Shown: positions 1 through 5,418, counted from the stretch's first letter. The stretch is 6,747 nucleotides of DNA from Treponema sp. (GCA_009780285.1 WRAL01000081.1:1-6747); one strand, 5' to 3'. Notes: a model not told the origin generated them from the sequence alone. Numbers and translations are program-made.

Positions 1-1
1 C

Positions 2-793
2 TTCGCGGACGAGAGCGCAGGCCGGGAAGACGGCGCGCAGGAGACGAGAGAACCCAGCACCAGTGCGCCGAGCAGAAGCGAGCGCCAGGAGCTGAAGCGC
101 TTCGAGGACGCGAAAACCCGCAGGCACGTTACCGTGGATAACCTGCGCGACATGATCAAGGAAGGCGCCGTTCAGGAGCTGAAGGTGATCATCAAGGCCG
201 ACGTGCAAGGCTCGGCCGAGGCGCTGAAGAGCAGCCTGGAAAAACTTTCGACAAAGGAAATCAGGCTGCACGTCATACAGGCGCTTCCCGGCCCCGTAAG
301 CGAGGGCGACGTGGATCTGGCCATCGCGTCCAAGGCCATCGTTATAGGCTTTAACGTGCGCCCGCTTCCCAAGGCGAAATCCCTTGCCGACCAGGAAAAA
401 GTGGACATACGCAAGTACAACGTTATTTACAAGGCGGTCGAGGAAATCCAGCAGGCGATGGAAGGCATGCTCAAGCCGGACACCAAGGAAGAGATCATCG
501 CCACGGTGGAAGTGCGCGACACCTTCAAGGTGCCGAAGGCCGGCGTCATCGCCGGATGCTACGTGCAGAGCGGAACGGTCAAGCGCAGCGCCAACGTCAA
601 CGTCATTCGCGATTCGGTGGTCATATTTTCCGGCAAAATATCGTCGCTTAGACGCTTCAAGGACGACGCGCGCGAAGTGGCCGCCGGCTACGAATGCGGC
701 ATTGGCATCGACGGCTTCGACGGCCTTAAAGTTGGCGATCATTTCGAGGTGATCGAAATCGTCGAGGTCGCGCGGAAGCTGAGCTCTACCTAA
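2..793 (+). CDS. infB: Translation initiation factor IF-2, C-terminal part (5' end outside window)
   Basis: IF-2 is the GTPase that brings fMet-tRNA to the 30S subunit and promotes subunit joining. Only the C-terminal 263 residues are here. The frame is open from base 2 and ends at TAA 791-793; the GTG at 134 is internal. Recognisable IF-2 stretches are KVIIKADVQGSAEAL, IVIGFNVRPLPKA, VDIRKYNVIYKAVEE and VEVRDTFKVPKAGVIAGCYV, followed by the fMet-tRNA-binding C-terminal domain ending in DGLKVGDHFEVIE. The first ~30 visible residues (about 2-100) are a Glu/Arg/Ser/Thr-rich low-complexity stretch before the conserved LRDMIKEGAVQELKVIIKAD block, probably a lineage-specific insertion or linker expansion. 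rbfA follows after 10 bases, the common infB-rbfA order. Identification is secure; the GTPase domain cannot be seen. Confidence 0.97.
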   Translation, partial: FADESAGREDGAQETREPSTSAPSRSERQELKRFEDAKTRRHVTVDNLRDMIKEGAVQELKVIIKADVQGSAEALKSSLEKLSTKEIRLHVIQALPGPVSEGDVDLAIASKAIVIGFNVRPLPKAKSLADQEKVDIRKYNVIYKAVEEIQQAMEGMLKPDTKEEIIATVEVRDTFKVPKAGVIAGCYVQSGTVKRSANVNVIRDSVVIFSGKISSLRRFKDDAREVAAGYECGIGIDGFDGLKVGDHFEVIEIVEVARKLSST

Positions 794-798
794 GGAAG
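792..798 (+). promoter_or_regulatory. Ribosome binding site of rbfA, overlapping the infB stop
   Basis: The AAGGAAG-type sequence directly at the infB stop codon sits about five bases before the GTG at 804. It decides the GTG start of rbfA, which has no suitable ATG before the conserved N-terminus. Confidence 0.6.
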
Positions 799-803
799 CG
801 CCG

Positions 804-1259
804 GTGTCTGAGTTTAGAACGGAAAGGCTGGGTCGCCAGATGCAGGAAATGATCGGCGACCTCATCCTTAAATGCAGGATCAAGGATCCCAGGGTTTCCC
901 CGCTCGCGTCGATCACGCGGGTTGAGGTTTCGCGCGACCTGTCCTACGCCGACGTGTACGTTTCCTGCGCGAGCGGCGCAGGTTCCACCCGCAGATGCGC
1001 GCAGGGCCTTCAAAGCGCAGCCGGCTTCGTGCGCGCGCGTCTTGGCGAGGCCCTGCACATACGAAAAATCCCGGCGCTGCGCTTTATCGCCGATTCAAGC
1101 GTGCGCGAGGGCTTTGATATGGTGCAGAAGATCGAGGCGCTCTCCCGCGAGGCGCTCTCCCGCGAGACGCTCTCCCGCGAGGCGCTCTCCCGCGAGACGC
1201 GGGAGAGCGGCGCGACGGCGGAAGCCAGGGACTTGCGCAGGGAAAATGAAACCAACTAA
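804..1259 (+). CDS. rbfA: Ribosome-binding factor A with repeat-extended C-terminus
   Basis: RbfA binds the 30S subunit near the 5' end of 16S rRNA and assists late small-subunit maturation. The GTG start gives SEFRTERLGRQMQEMIGDLI, the typical RbfA N-terminus, then IKDPRVSPLASITRVEVSRDLSYADVYVS and KIPALRFIADSSVREGFDM, so the KH-like fold (about residues 1-112) is intact. The protein is 151 residues, while RbfA proteins are usually near 115-130. The surplus is a tail made of the five-residue repeat EALSR/ETLSR (from residue 111), encoded by a 15-bp tandem repeat, then a charged end. The last 14 bases overlap the following AT-rich gene in another frame. The tail may have been generated or altered by repeat growth at the insertion boundary. 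It is co-transcribed with infB by position. truB, the usual next gene, is not found downstream. Confidence 0.94.
   Translation: MSEFRTERLGRQMQEMIGDLILKCRIKDPRVSPLASITRVEVSRDLSYADVYVSCASGAGSTRRCAQGLQSAAGFVRARLGEALHIRKIPALRFIADSSVREGFDMVQKIEALSREALSRETLSREALSRETRESGATAEARDLRRENETN
1134..1208 (+). repeat. 15-bp tandem repeat in the rbfA tail
   Basis: Four consecutive 15-bp units (1134-1148, 1149-1163, 1164-1178, 1179-1193) read GAGGCGCTCTCCCGC, the third with one G-to-A change. A fifth unit (1194-1208) begins GAGACGC and then turns into the reverse complement of the unit (GGGAGAGC). Because the unit is five codons long, the rbfA frame stays open and encodes repeated EALSR. Confidence 0.92.
1183..1209 (+). 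repeat. Perfect 12-bp hairpin with 3-base loop inside rbfA tail
   Basis: CGCTCTCCCGCG (1183-1194), loop AGA, and CGCGGGAGAGCG (1198-1209) form a perfect stem. It ends the tandem repeat about 40 bases before the start of the AT-rich gene. There is no following T-run, so an intrinsic terminator is not supported. It could still act as an RNA processing or attenuation structure, or simply be a repeat-slippage product. Confidence 0.85.
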
Positions 1260-2043
1260 CAGCGTAGTCATAGAGAACATTAGGCAAAAGGCTATTCAAA
1301 AGAGCAGGATATATGAATGGCATTGTTATAATTATCTACTGGAGGAATATAGCCATATAGACTTAGTTAAGTCCAAATATTTGATAGATGATCATAAAAC
1401 TTATGATGGTTTTAAATATACTTCATTTGGAAATATTAGTTACGTTATTGGCAAAAGCATTTTTTGCGAATTTGACGCGATAGGAATGAAAGGCAAGGAT
1501 ATATTTTTATTTGAAGTATCAAGAGGCAAGAGTCCCATATTTCGTAATAGAATATTAAGAAAGGTAAACCTTTGCAAAATACTGTTTCCGGGATATGTTA
1601 TTACGCTCTGTTATATGATACCGAGGGATTCCGAGCGTTATAGCCACGAGTATAATGCGCTAATAATACCCGAACCTAATTACGAGAATTTTTTCAGAGG
1701 CGAGAAATATATTTTTTCTAAGAAGATTAGAGATTGCATTACCCTTGATGAATTCTGCAAAAAAATTAACGGACATTCATTAATCAAAGAAATAATCCTT
1801 GCCTCGGAAATATTCTACAATGAAGGCTCTATTCCAAAATTGCAGGACTATGGGGATTTAATTGATAAATTGTACGACACCAGAAATATTCTGAGTGATA
1901 AATTTAACTGCTATGATCTCTTGGCGATGCAAGGTAAGACGGTTCGATGCAAGAATGATAAGTATTATATTGATGCTGAAAAATTGTGTGAAATAGATAT
2001 GGCAATAATCGGCGAAATAAAACATAAGCTAACAACTGGGTAA
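1246..2043 (+). CDS. AT-rich unknown protein, possible PD-(D/E)XK-like nuclease fold
   Basis: The 265-residue product is not recognised. ATG 1246 was chosen because the frame upstream is only the rbfA shadow, the AT-rich composition starts at about 1255, and a weak AGGGA lies just before. The gene is rich in ATA, TTA, AAT and AGA codons, in sharp contrast to the GC-rich neighbours, which argues for horizontal origin. No signal peptide or membrane segment is obvious. Residues about 72-97 show E75-F-D77 followed by the strand KDIFLFEVSRGK (E90, S92, K95), reminiscent of the E-x-D ... E-x-K core of PD-(D/E)XK nucleases, though a Ser stands where the motif Lys usually is. A basic helix with NRILRK follows. 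The nuclease idea is an inference and weak. It overlaps rbfA by 14 bases and probably rides on that operon's transcript. It could equally be an orphan phage or defence gene. Confidence 0.75.
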   Translation: MKPTNSVVIENIRQKAIQKSRIYEWHCYNYLLEEYSHIDLVKSKYLIDDHKTYDGFKYTSFGNISYVIGKSIFCEFDAIGMKGKDIFLFEVSRGKSPIFRNRILRKVNLCKILFPGYVITLCYMIPRDSERYSHEYNALIIPEPNYENFFRGEKYIFSKKIRDCITLDEFCKKINGHSLIKEIILASEIFYNEGSIPKLQDYGDLIDKLYDTRNILSDKFNCYDLLAMQGKTVRCKNDKYYIDAEKLCEIDMAIIGEIKHKLTTG

Positions 2044-2070
2044 GGCTACGTAACAAGCGCTTCGTAGCCT
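2043..2070 (+). terminator. Stem-loop at the stop codon of the AT-rich gene
   Basis: AGGCTACG (2043-2050) pairs with CGTAGCCT (2063-2070), and the loop contains the palindrome AAGCGCTT. The position directly at the end of the gene suggests a role in transcript end formation, but no T-run follows, so a classical intrinsic terminator is doubtful. The remaining bases to 2135 show no further structure or coding signal I can support. Confidence 0.35.
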
Positions 2071-2135
2071 ATCCCGCGCAACGCCGCTCGGGGAACTACG
2101 CGCCGCAAAAGCTTAGGAAAGGCTAGGAGAAGACG

Positions 2136-2244
2136 CTAGTGTTCCGGAATATTCAAATGACGGTATGCAGGTTGAGGTACTTCCTTGCCCTGTAAGGAAG
2201 TACCGACGTTGCGATTTTGCAAACCTAATATTCCGGAACACTAG
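2136..2244. mobile_element. MITE-like palindromic element, copy 1
   Basis: This is a 109-bp element bounded by perfect 18-bp terminal inverted repeats (2136-2153 and 2227-2244), each with CTAG at the outside. The centre carries an 11-bp inverted repeat, GGTACTTCCTT (2176-2186) and AAGGAAGTACC (2194-2204), with a 7-base loop. There is no credible coding capacity. The structure fits a non-autonomous miniature element. The outer CTAG resembles the known target preference of IS630-family transposases (CTAG, TA duplicated), so that family is the inferred mobiliser. It could also be a dispersed REP/BIME-type repeat. Confidence 0.8.
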
Positions 2245-2349
2245 TGTTCTGGAATATTCAAATGACGGTATGCAGGTTGAGGTACTTCCTTGCCCTGTAA
2301 GGAAGTACCGACGTTGCGATTTTGCAAACCGAATATTCCGGAGCACTAG
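2241..2349. mobile_element. MITE-like palindromic element, copy 2, sharing CTAG with copy 1
   Basis: This second 109-bp copy lies in the same orientation and differs from copy 1 at three positions: C/T in the left arm, T/G before the right arm, and A/G in the right arm. Its left CTAG is the right CTAG of copy 1, so the elements share four bases. That is what insertion of one element into the CTAG border of another would leave, although unequal recombination between copies is an alternative. Its right end lies 35 bases before the GNAT start codon, so it occupies the likely promoter region of that pair. Confidence 0.8.
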
Positions 2350-2370
2350 GCCATAATCAAAGGCGAATGA

Positions 2371-2377
2371 AAGGAGG
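2371..2377 (+). promoter_or_regulatory. Strong Shine-Dalgarno of the first GNAT gene
   Basis: AAGGAGG lies seven bases before ATG 2385. It fixes that start over the in-frame upstream ATG at 2322, which lies within the MITE. The same AAGGAGGCGCTT block recurs before the second GNAT gene. Confidence 0.85.
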
Positions 2378-2384
2378 CGCTTGG

Positions 2385-2927
2385 ATGAGATATTTCCCCA
2401 AAATTACTGGCGAGCGCGTTTACCTTTCGTCGGTAAACCCTGAAGACGCGCCGCTGTTCGCGAAGTGGGGCAACGATCCGGAAGTGGCGATAACCCTCGG
2501 CGCGTACCCGCAGATGCGCTCGCTTGCTAGCGAGAGAAAGACGCTTGAGGAAACAGGCGAGTCCTGGCATGACTTCGCCATCGTTCTAAAGGAAAACGAC
2601 GAGCTTTTGGGCGGCGCGAGACTGATGGGAATAGACCGCATCAACCGCCGCGCGACCCTTGGCCTGTTCATAGGCGAGGCCGAGCGGCGCGGCAAGGGCT
2701 ACGGCGCCGAGGCGATAGGGCTAGTTTTGAGCTATGGCTTTGACGTTTTGAATCTTAACAACGTCATGCTTTATGTTCATAGCGATAATGCGCAAGGAAT
2801 TGCCTGCTACCAAAAAGCCGGCTTTAAAGAAATTGGACGCAGGCGCGAGGCGATAATAAGGGGCGAGCTTTTTTTGGACGACGTTTGCATGGATATTCTC
2901 GCGCGCGAATACAAGGAGGCGCTTTGA
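2385..2927 (+). CDS. GNAT family N-acetyltransferase (RimJ/RimL-like), first of a tandem pair
   Basis: This 180-residue protein would transfer acetyl from acetyl-CoA to an amine; the substrate is unknown. The acetyl-CoA pyrophosphate-binding loop is RRGKGYGAEA (residues 101-110, pattern R-x-x-G-x-G/A). It is preceded by the strand ATLGLFIGE and followed by the conserved C-terminal helix region NAQGIACYQKAGFKEIGRRRE (about 135-155). The N-terminus GERVYLSSVNPEDAPLFAKW is typical of the RimJ/RimL-type (Acetyltransf_3) branch. The length is normal for the family. It is probably cytoplasmic, with no signal peptide. The stop TGA overlaps the next ATG (TGATG), implying translational coupling. The MITE pair lies directly upstream. 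It could modify ribosomal protein N-termini, polyamines, peptides or an antibiotic; nothing in the sequence discriminates. Confidence 0.92.
   Translation: MRYFPKITGERVYLSSVNPEDAPLFAKWGNDPEVAITLGAYPQMRSLASERKTLEETGESWHDFAIVLKENDELLGGARLMGIDRINRRATLGLFIGEAERRGKGYGAEAIGLVLSYGFDVLNLNNVMLYVHSDNAQGIACYQKAGFKEIGRRREAIIRGELFLDDVCMDILAREYKEAL
2913..2919 (+). promoter_or_regulatory. Shine-Dalgarno of the second GNAT gene, inside the first
   Basis: AAGGAGG lies seven bases before ATG 2927, within the last codons of the first gene. It sets the start at 2927 rather than the in-frame ATG at 2885 and supports coupled translation. Confidence 0.85.
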
Positions 2928-3472
2928 TGAAATATTTCCCGAAGATGATAGGAGAGCGGCTTTATCTGTCGCCCATAAACGGCGAGGACCTGGAACGCTA
3001 TGCAAAATGGGTCAACGATCCGGATGTGGCGAAAAACGTCGGGCTGTACTCGAAAATGCTTTCGCTAACGAACGAGAAAAAGACTCTTGAAAAGATGAGC
3101 GACGAGGGCCACAACTACGCCATGGTCCTAAAGGAAGGCGACGAGCTTTTGGGCAATATCAGCCTGATGGAAATCGACGGCGTTCATCGCAGCGCCACCT
3201 TGGGCCTGTTTATAGGCGAGGCCGCGCGGCGCGGCAAGGGCTACGGAGCCGAGGCGATCCGGCTTATTTTGGGCTACGGCTTTGACACGCTTAATCTGCA
3301 TAACATTATGCTGAACGTAAATTCGGGCAACGCGCAAGGGATTGCGTGCTACAAAAAGGTCGGCTTTAAGGAAATTGGACGAAGGCGCGAGGCGCGTTTT
3401 ATCGATGGCCGTTTTTTTGATGATCTGTCCATGGATATTTTGGCGACGGAATTTAGGGCTAAGGCGAAATAG
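2927..3472 (+). CDS. GNAT family N-acetyltransferase (RimJ/RimL-like), second of a tandem pair
   Basis: This 181-residue paralogue of the preceding gene is identical at about 112 of 180 aligned positions by eye and aligns without gaps. The acetyl-CoA loop RRGKGYGAEA (101-110) and the block ATLGLFIGEA are conserved exactly, as is the NAQGIACY-KK-GFKEIGRRREA region. The putative substrate-side segments (about 20-65 and 156-165) have diverged, which suggests different substrates or a heterodimer. The shared upstream block AAGGAGGCGCTT shows that the duplication included the ribosome binding site. The start overlaps the previous stop. Downstream lies the end of the oppositely oriented retroelement. 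Substrate unknown. Confidence 0.92.
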   Translation: MKYFPKMIGERLYLSPINGEDLERYAKWVNDPDVAKNVGLYSKMLSLTNEKKTLEKMSDEGHNYAMVLKEGDELLGNISLMEIDGVHRSATLGLFIGEAARRGKGYGAEAIRLILGYGFDTLNLHNIMLNVNSGNAQGIACYKKVGFKEIGRRREARFIDGRFFDDLSMDILATEFRAKAK

Positions 3473-3477
3473 GCGTG

Positions 3478-3512
3478 AAAAAAACACGTTCCGGCCTTCC
3501 CGAGGATCCTCG
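3478..3512 (-). terminator. Possible end of the DGR transcript: palindrome then T-run
   Basis: Read on the minus strand, the 12-bp palindrome CGAGGATCCTCG (3501-3512) is followed about 16 bases later by a run of seven T (3478-3484). This could terminate the RT/template transcript against the convergent GNAT genes. The distance between palindrome and T-run is longer than for a standard intrinsic terminator, so support is weak. Confidence 0.25.
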
Positions 3513-3556
3513 ATCCGGGTACCAACAGGAACGCGCCGCTCGTGTTCGCAGGGCCG

Positions 3557-3581
3557 GCTTGCGCCTGCCTTGCAGGCAAGC
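3557..3581. repeat. Hairpin beyond the template repeat
   Basis: GCTTGCGCCTGC (3557-3568) pairs with GCAGGCAAGC (3572-3581) around a CTT loop, with a two-base bulge. It lies about 35 bases past the 3' end of the template repeat on the minus strand, so it would form a structured 3' end of the template RNA. In studied DGRs the RNA around the template is needed for cDNA synthesis, so a role there is possible but inferred. Confidence 0.55.
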
Positions 3582-3615
3582 GGTTTGTTCTGCGATTTTT
3601 CGCCTTGCGATCCGC

Positions 3616-3751
3616 AGAGCTAGGGGCGCGCCAGCCGGAAGCCAACATTGTTGTTCCGGTTTTTGGGGCTGTTGTTGTTACGAATGGCCGAACGGACGTC
3701 GTCCGCCGAATTGTTCCAACTGCCGCCGCGATCAACGCGGTTCGCGCTTTT
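3616..3751 (-). repeat. DGR template repeat (TR)
   Basis: This non-coding copy of the end of the lipoprotein gene supplies the RNA template for mutagenic reverse transcription. It aligns without gaps to 5511-5646 (offset 1895). From 3620 to 3750 every mismatch falls on a template adenine (T on the + strand): 20 of the 32 adenines in 3648-3750 differ, and no other base does. In the target frame the template reads GGSWNNS, then IRNNNSPKNRNNN, then VGFRLARP and a stop. Adenines are thus concentrated in AAC/AAT, GAC and AAA codons, as in known DGR templates. The last ~26 bases before the stop codon contain no adenine (3622-3647) and are invariant, which marks the IMH-like end. One C/T difference just past the stop (3619/5514) separates template from variable copy. 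The TR begins four bases from the RT stop codon. Confidence 0.97.
3622..3647 (-). promoter_or_regulatory. IMH*-like adenine-free 3' end of the template repeat
   Basis: These 26 bases are GC-rich, lack adenine on the template strand, and are identical to 5517-5542 in the variable repeat. In Bordetella phage DGRs the corresponding initiation-of-mutagenic-homing segment sets the direction of transfer. The assignment here is by position and composition. Confidence 0.6.
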
Positions 3752-3754
3752 TAT

Positions 3755-4750
3755 TCAACCGCTTGCCTTTTTGTTAACCATTCTTTTAAAGCCATCCGCG
3801 CGCGCGAGGCTTATTGCCGCCAGAGCGCTTATCGCCCTTTGGCCGGCTTTTTCCTGGCTGATGCCGCCGCGCGCCTCCAGGGCCGATATTTCGGCCATGC
3901 GCGCCTTAAACCTCCTTTTTGATTTTTGCATTAGATAAATGCCGCGATCCTTAACAAGGAATCCCAGAAACGGAAGGCCTCGGGCCGCGCTGCCCATAAC
4001 CGGCGGCTTAAGTTCCAGGCCAAGATTTTCTTTAACGTAATCGATAACGTTTTCGCGGCATTCCCGCAAAAAATTTTTGCTATCGGCCCAGATCACGAAG
4101 TCGTCCATGTAACGGCAGTACGCCGCCGCCTGAAGTTTTTCCAGGATAAAGTGATCCATCCACGCAAGATGCGTGTTCGCGAAAAATTGGCTTGTGAGGT
4201 TTCCGATAGGAACTCCCCGGCCCGGCGAGGCTTCGTAGCTGTCGATGACGCCGTCCAGCAGAGCAAGAACGCGGCTGTCCTTAATAAGGCGGCGCAGCTG
4301 CGCTTTTAACAGGCCGTGATGTATCGAGTCGAAATATTTGCGCACGTCCATTTTCAAAAAATACGGATGCGCCTTGCACTGCCCAAAAGCGTAAAGGACG
4401 GCGGCGCGCGTTCCCTTGCCCTTTCTGCAGGCGTAGCAATGCTGCACGAGCGGGCGCTCGAGAACGTCGCCTATCACGTTGATTATCGCGTGGTGCATTA
4501 TCCTTTGCGCAAAGGGCGCCGTGCTTATAATTCTGGGCTTTGGATCGAGTATCGAAAAGGAACGGTAGTCGCCCCATTGGCAGTCGAGCGAGGCCAGCCG
4601 TCGCTGAAGCGCGCTCAGGTTCGCGTCCGTGTTTTGGCAGAAGGCGAGGGCCTGCGGGCTTTCGCGATTTCCGCGCATGGCTTTGAGAAAGGCCAGGCGG
4701 ATGTTGCCGTAGTCGATTACGCGATCAAAAAGGAGGCTTTGCCGTTTCAT
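3755..4750 (-). CDS. DGR reverse transcriptase
   Basis: This 331-residue enzyme copies the template RNA into cDNA with errors at adenines. Visible RT motifs: FLKMDVRKYFDS (131-142, catalytic Asp135), GVPIGNLTSQFFAN (179-192; the GNLTSQ form in place of the retroviral-type motif is typical of DGR and related group II-like RTs), YCRYMDDFVIWAD (211-223, catalytic Asp216 and Asp217), and GLPFLGF (258-264, start of the thumb). No endonuclease, maturase or RNase H domain follows, matching stand-alone DGR RTs in length. The start MKRQSLLFDRVIDYGNIRLAFLKAMRG is typical of the family. Its ATG lies inside the HRDC gene (26-base overlap), implying translational coupling. Its stop codon abuts the template repeat. 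Alternatives such as a retron or group II intron RT are disfavoured by the neighbouring TR/VR pair. Confidence 0.97.
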   Translation of the reverse strand: MKRQSLLFDRVIDYGNIRLAFLKAMRGNRESPQALAFCQNTDANLSALQRRLASLDCQWGDYRSFSILDPKPRIISTAPFAQRIMHHAIINVIGDVLERPLVQHCYACRKGKGTRAAVLYAFGQCKAHPYFLKMDVRKYFDSIHHGLLKAQLRRLIKDSRVLALLDGVIDSYEASPGRGVPIGNLTSQFFANTHLAWMDHFILEKLQAAAYCRYMDDFVIWADSKNFLRECRENVIDYVKENLGLELKPPVMGSAARGLPFLGFLVKDRGIYLMQKSKRRFKARMAEISALEARGGISQEKAGQRAISALAAISLARADGFKRMVNKKASG

Positions 4751-5315
4751 TGGATTGCTCTTTTTGCCGCGCGTCTGACGAGGAAGACGCTTCTGCGTCC
4801 GCCGCTTCGGCGGACGCCGCTTCGGCGGACGCCGCTTCGGCGGAAGACGCCTCGGCGGACGCCGCGGCCAAAACGTCCAAGAGCGCCTGGCCGTACTGCT
4901 TGATCCGGCCGTCGCCCACGCCCGGAATGGCGGCCAGATCGCGCAGGGTTTTGGCCGGCTTTTTTACCATCGCGGCAAGATGGTCGTTGGTGAAAACCGC
5001 GTAGACCGGAATGCTGGCCTTGTCGGCAAGCTCCTTGCGCGCCGCGCGAAGCCTGTCGTACAGCGCGTACTCGACGGGGCCGAGCGTTTCGCGGTAATCG
5101 ACGCGGGCCTGCGGCTGCCCCGGCGCGGCGCCCCTGCCGTCCTGGTTGGCGTATTCGATGAGGAAGGCCCAGCCGGTGCCGCGCTCCCCGTCCAGTAACT
5201 TCTTTTCCACGTTTATTATCCGGTGCGATCGTAAAAAAGTATTCACTTCGTCCGTCGCGGATTTTTCGCTAAAAATACTGATAAAAAAACTCGCGTACTG
5301 CGTTAAAAGCGCCAT
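4725..5315 (-). CDS. HRDC-domain DGR accessory protein
   Basis: This 196-residue protein lies between the target and the RT, the slot occupied by Avd in other DGRs. Residues about 8-56 (FFISIFSEKSATDEVNTFLRSHRI ... GWAFLIEY) form an alpha/beta N-terminal domain I associate with DGR-linked HRDC proteins. Residues 82-150 are an HRDC nucleic-acid-binding domain: EYALYDRLRAARKELADKASIPVYAVFTNDHLAAM, then TLRDLAAIPGVGDGRIKQYGQALL. HRDC genes are known DGR companions, and the inferred role is binding the template RNA or RT. Residues about 150-180 are an Ala/Ser/Glu repeat tail (AASAE units) encoded by a 15-bp tandem repeat, probably a disordered linker. ATG 5315 has an AGAGG about nine bases upstream. 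The 3' end overlaps the RT gene by 26 bases. Confidence 0.9.
   Translation of the reverse strand: MALLTQYASFFISIFSEKSATDEVNTFLRSHRIINVEKKLLDGERGTGWAFLIEYANQDGRGAAPGQPQARVDYRETLGPVEYALYDRLRAARKELADKASIPVYAVFTNDHLAAMVKKPAKTLRDLAAIPGVGDGRIKQYGQALLDVLAAASAEASSAEAASAEAASAEAADAEASSSSDARQKEQSNETAKPPF
4798..4857 (-). repeat. 15-bp tandem repeat in the HRDC tail
   Basis: Four 15-bp units occur (4798-4812, 4813-4827, 4828-4842, 4843-4857). The middle two are identical (+ strand GACGCCGCTTCGGCG) and the outer ones are diverged. Each unit contains the small palindrome GCCG-CTT-CGGC. The length is a multiple of three, so the frame is kept and Ala/Ser/Glu repeats result. Confidence 0.9.
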
Positions 5316-5349
5316 AAAAAAATGCCTCTAAAATGCTCAAAAAATTTCG

Positions 5350-5362
5350 CCGCCTTCGGCGG
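5350..5362 (-). terminator. Small GC hairpin followed by T-run, upstream of the HRDC gene
   Basis: On the minus strand CCGCC-GAA-GGCGG is followed by CGAAATTTTTT, the form of a weak intrinsic terminator. It lies between the lipoprotein and the HRDC gene and could partly uncouple expression of the abundant target from the RT module. Confidence 0.4.
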
Positions 5363-5373
5363 GAATAAACCCT

Positions 5374-5418
5374 GGGGTTGACCTTTTTATAGCCTTTGGC
5401 TATAAAAAGGTCAACCCC
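5374..5418. repeat. Perfect 21-bp hairpin between target gene and HRDC gene
   Basis: The arms 5374-5394 and 5398-5418 are perfectly complementary around a TTT loop, with inner sequence TATAGCC-TTT-GGCTATA. It lacks a clean external T-run on either strand. A structure this long would be very stable as RNA and could extrude as a cruciform in DNA. It may terminate transcription, protect the mRNA end, or belong to a dispersed hairpin family. Confidence 0.9.

Noticed and set aside
922..1245. The AT-rich gene's frame stays open upstream to 922, suggesting a 373-residue protein
   Set aside because: This part is the GC-rich shadow of rbfA, with Arg/Ala-rich translation and the 15-bp repeat read out of frame. 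The composition switch and ATG 1246 mark the real start.
2113..2356. Short open frames on both strands within the direct repeats, and a possible CRISPR array
   Set aside because: The frames encode the repeat twice with no real protein features. There are only two 109-bp units with terminal inverted repeats and no spacers, so they are mobile elements, not CRISPR.
3616..3751. Template repeat as a pseudogene fragment of a second FGE-type gene
   Set aside because: Divergence from the VR is confined to adenines of one strand and the copy lies beside an RT; a decayed duplicate would show changes at all bases.
3475..3938. Plus-strand open frames across the template repeat and the end of the RT gene
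   Set aside because: They are antisense to the RT and TR, have no ribosome binding site and no family resemblance, and are by-products of GC-rich sequence.
3755..4750. RT as a group II intron or retron enzyme
   Set aside because: There is no maturase or endonuclease domain and no intron boundary or msr/msd structure recognised, while a TR/VR pair and an HRDC accessory flank it.
4316..4903. Plus-strand open frame of 195 residues opposite the RT
   Set aside because: It is a shadow of the RT and HRDC genes, and its Arg/Pro/Thr repeat end is simply the antisense of the HRDC tail repeat.
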